A stretch of 15,921 bases of DNA from Bacteroidota bacterium (GTDB lineage: Bacteria > Bacteroidota > Bacteroidia > Bacteroidales > VadinHA17). A program made the translations under genes and the position numbers. This document shows positions 1 to 6,650 of the stretch, in pieces (position 1 is the stretch's first letter; the number at the start of each line of letters is the position of its first letter). The notes below the pieces were generated by a model. It searched no databases and was not told where the DNA came from. It saw only the letters and a program-made list of their open reading frames with translations. Location: the NCBI GenBank assembly GCA_012838685.1, contig DUOU01000073.1, positions 1 through 15,921 of the forward strand. The letters are read 5' to 3'.

Positions 1-635
1 AGTTTCACGCAGTCATAGTAATCTCCTCCCACCTCAAAGTGGGGATGATAAAAACCGCAAACAGATATAAACGGACTTTTCGGCATTTCGCAGGTATCGG
101 GGATAAGCATCTGCTGCATCCTGGCCGCCAGTTCCAGCTCTTTCTTGATAACCTCCTGCATAAGACTCTCCTGATGGAGGCGGATATTCTCGATGGCGAC
201 GGCTATGACACTTGACAGGGTTTGAATAAATTTGATATGCTTCAAAACGGGACTCATTCCCTCGCCCTCCTCCTCAATGTCGCCTATCAACACGTAAGCC
301 AAAGGAACATTGTTGTTGAAGACAGGAAGTATGATATCGACCCCATCGGAATTCACGTCGGGGGGTATAAAGGTAATGTTGGTTATATCCGCGAACTCTT
401 TTTCAACGTCAGTCTGTTCAAGATGCTGCGGAAAGCCGGCATTAAGCAGACATTCCCATTCACCCGATTTTTTGAAAATAAGTATCTTTCCTATGCCAAG
501 ATCATCCCTGAGTATCTTCTCGTATTTTTGCAGAAGCTTCTCTGTTGGAAGGTTGGCGTTGATAGACAGGGTGATGTCAAGCAGGGAGTCCAACTTGAAC
601 TTCGATATTTTCAGCCTGTCGTTTGATAATTTCAT
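1..635 (-). CDS. GAF-like sensor plus SpoIIE/PP2C serine phosphatase (RsbU-like), partial
   Basis: The reading frame opens at the ATG at 635-633 (complement) and runs off the window start after 211 codons, so the C-terminal part is missing. Residues about 15-150 look like a GAF-type sensory domain. A helical, probably coiled-coil linker at about 150-175 contains the motif LAARMQQMLIP. The start of a PP2C-type phosphatase domain follows, with FEVGGDYYD at residues 200-208, where Asp205 would be a first metal ligand. This linker-plus-GGD signature is typical of RsbU/SpoIIE phosphatases, which dephosphorylate anti-sigma-factor antagonists in partner-switching pathways. No signal peptide or membrane segment is visible, so it should be cytoplasmic. 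It lies 59 bp downstream of efp on the same strand and may be cotranscribed. The partner proteins are not in this window, so its target is unknown. Confidence 0.85.
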   Translation of the reverse strand, partial: MKLSNDRLKISKFKLDSLLDITLSINANLPTEKLLQKYEKILRDDLGIGKILIFKKSGEWECLLNAGFPQHLEQTDVEKEFADITNITFIPPDVNSDGVDIILPVFNNNVPLAYVLIGDIEEEGEGMSPVLKHIKFIQTLSSVIAVAIENIRLHQESLMQEVIKKELELAARMQQMLIPDTCEMPKSPFISVCGFYHPHFEVGGDYYDCVK

Positions 636-694
636 TATATGATTTCCAAAAAATAAACTTTATATCCGGTATGTCACGGAAAAACTTGAGATCA

Positions 695-1261
695 TCAGTT
701 TTTGACTCTTTCAATATAGGTTTTGTCGGCTGTGGAGACCTTGATCTTATCTCCCTCGTTGATGAACAGAGGAACCATAATGGTGCTTCCGGTATTCACC
801 GTTGCCGCTTTCAGAGCGTTGGTGGCGGTGTCGCCCCTTACCCCGGGTTCAGAATAGGTAACCTCCAAAATAACGAACTGCGGAAGCTCCACGGAGAGGA
901 CACTCTCGGTATCGGCGTGAACAACCACCTCAACATTTTCTCCTTCGACAAGGAATTCGGGATAATCTATAACATGTTCTTCAACATGTATCTGTTCAAA
1001 TGTCTCCAAATGCATGAAATGATAAATCACTTCGTCTTTATACAGATACTGGTAAGGACGTCTTTCTACCCTTGCCACGTTTACCTTCGTGCCCGAAGGA
1101 AAGGTGTTGTCGATTACTTTTCCAGTTGTGATACTTTTAAGTTTTGTTCTTACGAACGCCGGTCCCTTTCCGGGTTTAACGTGCTGAAACTGAACTATTG
1201 TGAACAGATCGTTGTTAAACTCTATTACCAATCCGTTTCTAAAATCCGCTGTTGATGCCAT
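695..1261 (-). CDS. efp: Translation elongation factor P
   Basis: This 188-residue protein has the normal length of EF-P, which binds between the ribosomal P and E sites and rescues ribosomes stalled at polyproline stretches. Domain I (about 1-65, KOW-like) holds the tip loop KPGKGPA, with Lys32 at the position that is modified in many bacteria. Two OB-fold domains follow (about 66-128 and 129-188). The conserved C-terminal domain is recognisable from GVRGDTATNALKAATVNTG and VPLFINEGD. No EpmA/EpmB-type modification gene is present in the window, so the state of Lys32 cannot be told. The gene starts 29 bp after the DUF3108 gene ends and is followed by the phosphatase gene, which suggests one minus-strand transcript. 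The open frame on the opposite strand (623-1255) is a shadow of this gene. Confidence 0.97.
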   Translation of the reverse strand: MASTADFRNGLVIEFNNDLFTIVQFQHVKPGKGPAFVRTKLKSITTGKVIDNTFPSGTKVNVARVERRPYQYLYKDEVIYHFMHLETFEQIHVEEHVIDYPEFLVEGENVEVVVHADTESVLSVELPQFVILEVTYSEPGVRGDTATNALKAATVNTGSTIMVPLFINEGDKIKVSTADKTYIERVKN

Positions 1262-1290
1262 AAAAATTTTTTTGCTATGATAAAAATATG

Positions 1291-2076
1291 TTATTTATTC
1301 CTTATATCCAAAGGGTATTTCAAACCTTCATAATTTGTCATGTTTACCTCAAAGGCGCCCACAATTATCTCAAACCGTATCTTCACGGGAAGATAGTTGG
1401 CGTCGGCGGAAAACCAGAAGGATATAGCCTCCTTACTTCTGAAAAGCCTTCCAATCTCGCAAACCGGCCCAAACTTATAACAATTTATCTTACCGGCCTT
1501 GGTTTTTATCTCTTCAGTGCCATAATAAATCATGATTATGGGAAAAAATTCGTCGGTGAACCATGTGTTGATCGTTACGGTGTCACCAATTCTCATCTTA
1601 CCTATTTGGTGGGGCAGAATGTTGTTCCTGAACCAGTAAAAACAGCTGAGAATATCGTGAATATCATATTGAACCACATGTTGTCCCGTAAGGTCGCTGT
1701 TCAGAACCGCCGAGTCGCTTCGCGTTTCCCTGTCGAACATTACCACGTTATATTTTTTGTACCTCCCTTCGCTAATGTCTCTGATAGATTTTATCGGCAG
1801 CTTGGATACAGGATCCATATAACATTCGTAAACGTCCCTGACCTGAAAGATGGCATCGGCCAGTCCGGTTGTCGCTCCCGTGAGCCTGGTGTGGTATGTG
1901 GTGTTGAGTCCGCAACATGTATCTTTCTTGAGCTCCAGTGTTGCCAGGCCACCGTTTATGAAGCCGTACTGAATGAGATATTCCACCTTTTCGCCCGGTT
2001 GGTAGACCATCTCCTGGGCGGCAAGGTTTTTTACTATCAATAACGAAAAAAATAATATTGCTAAAGAGGCTCTCAT
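1291..2076 (-). CDS. DUF3108 domain-containing exported protein
   Basis: The 261-residue product starts with a signal peptide (hydrophobic residues 5-20, cleavage expected at A20|Q21), so it should be periplasmic or surface-associated. The remainder resembles the DUF3108 family: a beta-rich protein beginning with GEKVEYLIQYGFINGG and containing regularly spaced strands to the C-terminus (ISFWFSADANYLPVKIRFE). The biochemical role of this family is not established. It is common in Bacteroidota and Proteobacteria and is often assumed to act in the cell envelope. It lies 152 bp downstream of tsaB and 29 bp upstream of efp, all on the minus strand. The start ATG at 2076 places the signal peptide exactly at the N-terminus, which supports it. 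Confidence 0.85.
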   Translation of the reverse strand: MRASLAILFFSLLIVKNLAAQEMVYQPGEKVEYLIQYGFINGGLATLELKKDTCCGLNTTYHTRLTGATTGLADAIFQVRDVYECYMDPVSKLPIKSIRDISEGRYKKYNVVMFDRETRSDSAVLNSDLTGQHVVQYDIHDILSCFYWFRNNILPHQIGKMRIGDTVTINTWFTDEFFPIIMIYYGTEEIKTKAGKINCYKFGPVCEIGRLFRSKEAISFWFSADANYLPVKIRFEIIVGAFEVNMTNYEGLKYPLDIRNK

Positions 2077-2228
2077 TCTTAGATGTTAACGGTACAAAAA
2101 ATTGTCTTAGTATATTCTTTGCGTATAATCCCGACCGAAGTCAGGTACAGTGAATCTCCAAAAATCATACCAACGGATTTTTTACACATAAATTTTCCCC
2201 GACGTTAAGTCTATTGCCGTTCCATAAA
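2077..2228. other. Intergenic stretch between tsaB and the DUF3108 gene
   Basis: This 152-bp gap holds no open frame. I found neither a clear TAnnTTTG promoter element nor a hairpin followed by a T-run, so the two flanking minus-strand genes could be on one transcript or separate ones. Confidence 0.4.
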
Positions 2229-2936
2229 TTATCTCAGTATGTTCTTTACCGGTTTGGTGGCGATAAAATCTTTCATATAGAAAGGTTCAAAATAGGCGGT
2301 GTCCTCGTACTGTTGTAACTCTATTTTTCTGTAAGCCTCCCGATAGATCGATTTTGCCGAAACCAAATAACCGGTTTCAATGACGATGTTGTTCCTTGTC
2401 AGTATCCCCACACATTTCGCGGCGCCGTTACCGAACAGAAAGCCTCTACCTCTACCCGTTGCCGGAATCTCCGGGAACGAATCTTTGGTGATGATCTCAG
2501 CGCATGTTTCGCGTATTATCGTTCCATCGCCCCGCAGTACCGATGTGTAAACTTCCATCCTGCGGGCGTCGATGACAGGACAAAACAGGTCAGTATCGGT
2601 GAACGAATATTTATCTCCCATGGTCTCCTTAAATCCGTGTAGCATTGATAGGGTTGTGTCCACCGCCACCAGGGGCAACCCTGACCCGTAGGCGATTCCT
2701 TTGGCAACCGATACTCCTATCCTCAGTCCGGTATAGGAACCGGGACCTTTGCTCACGGCCACGGCTTCAAGATTGTCGGCTTCAACACCGTTCTCTTTCA
2801 ACAGTTCCTCAATGAAAACCGTCAGGAGGGAGGCGTGTGACTTCCCGCTGCTGTCCTCTTTCAGGGCAACAACGCCCCTGCGGTCGCATAACGCTACCGA
2901 ACAGATTGAGGTCGATGTTTCGATACAGATTATCAT
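2229..2936 (-). CDS. tsaB: tRNA threonylcarbamoyladenosine biosynthesis protein TsaB
   Basis: TsaB is the non-catalytic ASKHA-fold partner of TsaD. Together with TsaE they transfer the threonylcarbamoyl group to A37 of ANN-decoding tRNAs in the cytoplasm. The 235-residue protein shows the family signature: N-terminal MIICIETSTSICSVALC (strand and phosphate-loop region of the fold), SHASLL at 33-38, and GPGSYTGLRIG at residues 64-74, almost identical to the usual TsaB motif. Length is normal for the family. The gene is divergent from recO across a 209-bp gap. A possible -7 element (TAAGTTTG on the minus strand, 2955-2948) sits only about 12 bases before the start codon, which would give a very short leader. 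Confidence 0.95.
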   Translation of the reverse strand: MIICIETSTSICSVALCDRRGVVALKEDSSGKSHASLLTVFIEELLKENGVEADNLEAVAVSKGPGSYTGLRIGVSVAKGIAYGSGLPLVAVDTTLSMLHGFKETMGDKYSFTDTDLFCPVIDARRMEVYTSVLRGDGTIIRETCAEIITKDSFPEIPATGRGRGFLFGNGAAKCVGILTRNNIVIETGYLVSAKSIYREAYRKIELQQYEDTAYFEPFYMKDFIATKPVKNILR

Positions 2937-2947
2937 CTTAAAAACTC

Positions 2948-2955
2948 CAAACTTA
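2948..2955 (-). promoter_or_regulatory. Candidate -7 element upstream of tsaB
   Basis: On the minus strand this reads TAAGTTTG, a full match to the Bacteroidota TAnnTTTG -7 consensus. No TTTG is seen at the expected -33 spacing. The element would put the transcript start within about 6-8 bases of the tsaB ATG, so it may be chance or may give a nearly leaderless mRNA. Confidence 0.25.
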
Positions 2956-2998
2956 CGGATCGTGGCTTTTGCTTTGGGGCGAAAGGCGTTAAAATTGT

Positions 2999-3024
2999 TT
3001 TTCCCGGGATAATCTTCGGGAAAA
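2999..3024. repeat. Perfect inverted repeat in the tsaB/recO divergent intergenic region
   Basis: TTTTCCCG (2999-3006) and CGGGAAAA (3017-3024) form a perfect 8-bp inverted repeat around a 10-base centre. It lies between two divergent genes. It could be an operator for a dimeric regulator or a hairpin. A terminator is less likely because neither flanking gene is transcribed toward it. Confidence 0.45.
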
Positions 3025-3047
3025 CCGACTGCAAAGATGGTTATGTT

Positions 3048-3080
3048 TTTGGAATTGTAAGGCTTTTCTTGGTAATTTTA
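3048..3080 (+). promoter_or_regulatory. Weak candidate promoter for recO
   Basis: TTTG at 3048-3051 is followed after 21 bases by TAATTTTA at 3073-3080, close to the TTTG-N19-TAnnTTTG pattern but with a long spacer and a final A instead of G. It would give a leader of about 60 bases before the ATG at 3146. Confidence 0.3.
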
Positions 3081-3145
3081 GGCCGACAAAGTTTGTGAAG
3101 TTTTGTCAATATTATGGAACTGTTAGCGGAAAATTCTCTTGGAAG

Positions 3146-3871
3146 ATGGTGGAGAAGATCAGGGGCATAGTGCTTCAGCAGATAAGATATACCGACTCCG
3201 GTATTATAGTCCGTTTTTTTACCCGAGAGGCCGGAGGTATGTCGGTTCTTGTCAGGGGGATGCGCAAGGGGAAATCGGCCAAGCGCAATGTCTTCTTCCA
3301 GCCTATGTTTATACTCGATATGGAGGTTTACAACAAAGATAGCAGGGGTTTACAGTTGCTCAAGGAGTATACCCCTTCCTATCTGGCCGACGGGTTGCGG
3401 AACGATGTGCGTAAAAGTTGCGTCGCCATCTTTCTTGGCGAGGTTCTCTCGGCGGTTATCCGTGACGAGGGGGTCAACAGGGAGTTGTTCGATTTTCTGG
3501 AACGGTCGGTGCTCTATTTCGACTCCGCCCAGGAGCCTTTCGCCAACTTTCATATCTCCTTTTTGGCGCTGTTAAGCGGATTTCTTGGCTTCGCTCCCCA
3601 AAGAAAAGAGGAATCGGATGATCTCTTCTTTGACCTTGTGGATGGCAGGTTCGTTGTTTTGCCGCCGCCGCACGGGGGGTATGTCAGTAGGGAGATGTCA
3701 ACTCTCCTGGCCCGCTTCTTTTTCGGTTCGTACGACGGGGAGAGGGAGATCCGGTTGAATGGCAAACAGCGCGATGACATTCTTGATGCGTTGTTGAAAT
3801 ACTATTCCATACATACCCCAATGATGAGGAAGATCAACTCCCTTGAGGTGATGAAAGAGGTTTTTTCCTGA
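3146..3871 (+). CDS. recO: DNA repair and recombination mediator RecO
   Basis: RecO works with RecR (and RecF) to load RecA onto SSB-coated single-stranded DNA during gap repair. I chose the ATG at 3146, giving 241 residues. It begins MVEKIRGIVLQQIRYTDSG, which is where RecO proteins normally start with their OB fold, whereas the upstream ATG at 3095 adds 17 unrelated residues. The OB-fold signature GIIVRFFTREAGGMSVLVRG is clear in the first 40 residues. An all-helical domain follows, with SCVAIFLGEVLSAVIRDEG and FHISFLALLSGFLGFAPQ. The zinc-binding Cys pairs of some RecO proteins are absent, and only one Cys is visible. The GH3 gene follows after about 20 bp on the same strand. Confidence 0.93.
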   Translation: MVEKIRGIVLQQIRYTDSGIIVRFFTREAGGMSVLVRGMRKGKSAKRNVFFQPMFILDMEVYNKDSRGLQLLKEYTPSYLADGLRNDVRKSCVAIFLGEVLSAVIRDEGVNRELFDFLERSVLYFDSAQEPFANFHISFLALLSGFLGFAPQRKEESDDLFFDLVDGRFVVLPPPHGGYVSREMSTLLARFFFGSYDGEREIRLNGKQRDDILDALLKYYSIHTPMMRKINSLEVMKEVFS

Positions 3872-3892
3872 TATAATTTAAATTTTTTGCCT

Positions 3893-5401
3893 GTGCCTAT
3901 AATTACTTCACTGTTCAATGCTTTTAACGCTCCAAGGATCAAGCGTATAGAATATTTTAAGAACCATCCTCTGGAGGTCCAGGAGAGAGTGCTTTTCAAA
4001 TTGCTTGATATGGCTTCAAACACTGTTCAGGGCAAAAAGTACGGATACCGGGAAATAAGGAGCATTGAGTCGTTCCAAGAGAGGGTGCCTTTGGTGTCGT
4101 ATGAAGATCTTTTGCCGGAAATCGGTAAACTGAGGCATGGCGCTACCGATCTTCTCTGGCCCGGAGAGGTAAAGTGGTTCGCCAAATCGTCGGGAACCAC
4201 ATCCACCAAGAGCAAGTTTATTTCGGTCACCCGCGAAGCTTTGCGAGGTTGCCACTACCGGGGGATAAAGGATCTGCTGGCGATTTATTCGCGGAACTTT
4301 CCAGAAAACAGACTTTTTTATGGCAGAGCGCTGACATTGGGCGGCAGCCACAAGATAAATCCCGAGGGGAACCATGCGTTGTCGGGTGATCTGTCGGCCA
4401 TACTCCTTGAAAACGCCCCCCGGATATCCGGATTTTGGAAGTCGCCCGATAAAAGTACCGCTTTGGTTGACGATTTTGAACGGAAGCTGGAGCTGATAAC
4501 CAGCAAAGCGGTGGGGCAGAACATCACCAGCATGTCGGGTGTCCCTTCATGGTATTTGACACTGATAAAATATGTTCTGAAGTTTACGGGGAAGAAGGAT
4601 CTCTCCGATGTATGGCCCAACCTTGAAGTTTTCTTCCACGGGGGGATCAGTTTCGTGCCTTACCGCGATATTTACAAGAGTCTGATAGGAAGCGATAAGA
4701 TGAAATATATGGAGACCTACAACGCTTCAGAGGGATTTTTCGGGATCCAGGATGATTTGGACGACAGCGCTATGTTGCTGATGCTCGATAATGGAGTGTT
4801 TTACGAGTTTATTCCGGCCGATAGGGCGGATGATCCTGATGTCGCCGCTGTTTCACTGCGGGATGTGGTTCCGGGCGTCAACTACTCGGTAGTGATAACA
4901 ACTGATAGCGGGTTATGGCGTTACAAGATAGGCGACACCATCGTCTTTACCTCCACCGATCCGTATAAGTTCAGGATTTCCGGTCGGGTCAAGCAATATA
5001 TAAACGCGTTCGGAGAGGAGGTGATAGTTGACAACGCCGACAGGGCCATCAAGGCGGCCAGCGAAGCGACGGGAGCCACGGTAACCGAATATACAGCGGG
5101 TCCCGTTTATATGGAGATCGATTCCCGCGGCGGACATGAATGGATCATAGAATTTGAAAGGGAACCCGATTCACTCGAGAATTTCGCGGAGGTGCTGGAT
5201 GGAACATTGAAGGAGGTGAACAGCGACTATGAGGCCAAGAGGTACAAGGATATCAATCTGGTGAAGCCATTGATCAGGGTAGCTCCGGGCGGGACCTTCA
5301 ACAGATGGATGAAATCTAGGGACAAGTTGGGAGGACAGAACAAGGTTCCGAGGCTGGCCAACAACAGGGATTACCTTGAATCTTTGATTCGGTTTTTATA
5401 G
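3893..5401 (+). CDS. GH3-family adenylate-forming enzyme (GH3 auxin-responsive promoter family protein)
   Basis: GH3 proteins belong to the adenylating superfamily and, in plants, join acyl acids such as indole-3-acetate or jasmonate to amino acids. The bacterial substrates are largely unknown. All three nucleotide-binding motifs are visible: SSGTTSTKSKF (residues 99-109), YNASE (276-280) and RYKIGD (343-348). The 502-residue length is normal for bacterial members. The start is GTG at 3893, reading MPIITSLFNAF, which resembles the N-terminus of Bacteroidales relatives. An in-frame TTG at 3887 would add only two residues, and no ATG is available near the N-terminus. It has no signal peptide, so it is cytoplasmic. 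It follows recO by about 20 bp and is probably cotranscribed. The link to recO is most likely positional, not functional. Confidence 0.88.
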   Translation: MPIITSLFNAFNAPRIKRIEYFKNHPLEVQERVLFKLLDMASNTVQGKKYGYREIRSIESFQERVPLVSYEDLLPEIGKLRHGATDLLWPGEVKWFAKSSGTTSTKSKFISVTREALRGCHYRGIKDLLAIYSRNFPENRLFYGRALTLGGSHKINPEGNHALSGDLSAILLENAPRISGFWKSPDKSTALVDDFERKLELITSKAVGQNITSMSGVPSWYLTLIKYVLKFTGKKDLSDVWPNLEVFFHGGISFVPYRDIYKSLIGSDKMKYMETYNASEGFFGIQDDLDDSAMLLMLDNGVFYEFIPADRADDPDVAAVSLRDVVPGVNYSVVITTDSGLWRYKIGDTIVFTSTDPYKFRISGRVKQYINAFGEEVIVDNADRAIKAASEATGATVTEYTAGPVYMEIDSRGGHEWIIEFEREPDSLENFAEVLDGTLKEVNSDYEAKRYKDINLVKPLIRVAPGGTFNRWMKSRDKLGGQNKVPRLANNRDYLESLIRFL

Positions 5402-5478
5402 GAATAGGCTGTCTTGTCGCATGCTCGGCGCTTCCCGTTTAAATACCGTTGGCATCGCGTTCGCGTACCAAGATTTAC

Positions 5479-5508
5479 TTTGCAGGTTAAAAATAATATG
5501 TATTTTTG
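5479..5508 (+). promoter_or_regulatory. Promoter of tRNA-Arg(CCT)
   Basis: TTTG at 5479-5482, an 18-base spacer and TATTTTTG at 5501-5508 match the Bacteroidota housekeeping promoter pattern (TTTG, about 19 bases, TAnnTTTG). The tRNA begins 13 bases after the -7 element, giving a short 5' leader for RNase P to remove. Confidence 0.65.
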
Positions 5509-5521
5509 TGTCCGGAAACAT

Positions 5522-5596
5522 GGTCCCATAGTTCAATGGATAGAACGAAGGTTTCCTAAACCTTAGATTCAGGTTCGATTCCTGGTGGGACTACCA
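5522..5596 (+). tRNA. tRNA-Arg, anticodon CCT
   Basis: The 75-base sequence folds into a full cloverleaf. The acceptor stem GGTCCCA pairs with TGGGACT (one G-T pair at the end). The D arm is GTTC/GAAC. The anticodon stem AAGGT/ACCTT encloses the loop TTCCTAA with anticodon CCT. The T arm is TCAGG/CCTGG with loop TTCGATT. Discriminator A is followed by an encoded CCA at 5594-5596. It decodes the Arg codon AGG. It has its own promoter and terminator and so forms a single-gene unit. Confidence 0.96.
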
Positions 5597-5597
5597 G

Positions 5598-5634
5598 ACC
5601 CCTGTAGTTCAAGTGATTGCAGGGGTTTTGTTTT
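5598..5634 (+). terminator. Intrinsic terminator after tRNA-Arg
   Basis: ACCCCTG (5598-5604) pairs with CAGGGGT (5620-5626), followed by T-rich sequence to 5634. The hairpin begins one base after the tRNA CCA end. The loop side contains TAGTTCAA, an 8-base match to the D-arm side of the adjacent tRNA. Confidence 0.8.
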
Positions 5635-5884
5635 GTGTTTAAATCCTTAACAATAATGTGATGATTGGTTTATAATCCCATTTTTATGGCTTGAGAAAAC
5701 CATTGTCCTTGAACATTATTAGTCGGAGTAAAATGGCTATCTCTTTTCGGTTCAATAAATCAAATTCAATATTTTTGAAATTATAACTGGCAACCTGAGT
5801 TAAATATTGAAATGTTGTTTAACTTGTTGTACTTTTTTAGGGAGAAGTCCATTAAACTTATCAGAAACTTAAACCCTCAAAAAC
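5635..5884. other. AT-rich intergenic region between the tRNA terminator and the orphan exported protein
   Basis: About 250 bp without a convincing gene. Near its end ATTG (5806-5809), 20 bases and TACTTTTT (5830-5837) form a poor match to the Bacteroidota promoter pattern and could drive the gene at 5885. No copy of the tRNA 3' end was noticed here, so there is no visible att duplication. Confidence 0.35.
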
Positions 5885-6541
5885 ATGAAACAGATTTTTT
5901 GTTTTTTGATCTTTAATTTAATGCTTGTTTCTTCATATGCTCAAAAAGTTGAAGAAACGGTAGTTTCCCATTATCTATTTCCTGAATTTATCCAGAGCGT
6001 TTTGTTAACAAAAACAGGAATCCGTAATTCGGCTATACTTAACTACAATTCGTTAACCGAGGAGGTTATTTTAGATTATAAGGAGACAAAAGTAGCATTG
6101 ACCGAAGAAGATATTTTACTTATTGATACTATTTATGTTAAGGACAGAAAGTTTTTTATCCTAGAAGGTAAATTTGTTGAATTTGTCCACCATTCAGATT
6201 GGGATTTATATGTTGAGCACAAATGTGACGTAAGAGATCTTGGGAGTCCATCAGGTTATGGCGGATTATCCCAGACCACAGCTGTTTCATCGTATTTATC
6301 GCTTTATACGGAAAGTAAGCACTACAATTTGGAATTACCTGAAAATTACGAGATTAAACCTTATTCTTATTATTGGATCAAGAGAAACGGTAAATTGGAA
6401 AAATTCATTAATATGTCGCAATTAAAGAAGATGTATAAAGATAAAAAGCAATTATTTAAGGAGTATACCAAGAAGAATGATGTGAATTTTGAAAACCAGC
6501 AAAATATTATACAATTAATCACTTATCTGGAATTGAATTGA
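5885..6541 (+). CDS. Exported protein of unknown function, AT-rich
   Basis: I do not recognise this 218-residue protein. It has a clear signal peptide: MKQ, a hydrophobic run, then SSYA|Q at residues 16-20, so it should be exported. The mature part is mixed hydrophobic/charged with likely beta strands (VILDYKETKVALTEEDI, RKFFILEGKFVEFV) and a Lys-rich C-terminal part (LKKMYKDKKQLFKEYTKKN) that looks helical. Composition differs sharply from its neighbours: the 60 bases at 6421-6480 are about 23% G+C against about 48% in a GH3 row (5221-5280). It lies downstream of a tRNA-Arg gene and converges on the esterase array. These signs suggest a horizontally acquired or lineage-specific gene. No partner gene is adjacent, so it is probably monocistronic. 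Confidence 0.7.
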   Translation: MKQIFCFLIFNLMLVSSYAQKVEETVVSHYLFPEFIQSVLLTKTGIRNSAILNYNSLTEEVILDYKETKVALTEEDILLIDTIYVKDRKFFILEGKFVEFVHHSDWDLYVEHKCDVRDLGSPSGYGGLSQTTAVSSYLSLYTESKHYNLELPENYEIKPYSYYWIKRNGKLEKFINMSQLKKMYKDKKQLFKEYTKKNDVNFENQQNIIQLITYLELN

Positions 6542-6590
6542 ATATGGGATACACTGGGAAATCAGTTACACTTGGTCATTATAAGGCGAT

Positions 6591-6622
6591 AAAAAGAGGC
6601 CGCCCTTTTGAGACAGCCTCTT
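6591..6622 (-). terminator. Intrinsic terminator of the EstA-like esterase gene
   Basis: On the minus strand AAGAGGC (6622-6616) pairs with GCCTCTT (6600-6594) and the transcript continues into a T-run (6595-6591). It lies 29 bases past the stop codon of the gene at 6651, in the convergent gap with the orphan gene. It has no T-run in the plus direction. Confidence 0.8.
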
Positions 6623-6650
6623 ATCCATATTAAGTTACTAGGTCGCTGAA

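Noticed and set aside
623..1255. 210-codon plus-strand frame opposite efp
   Set aside because: It is antisense to a clear elongation factor P and has no recognisable motif.
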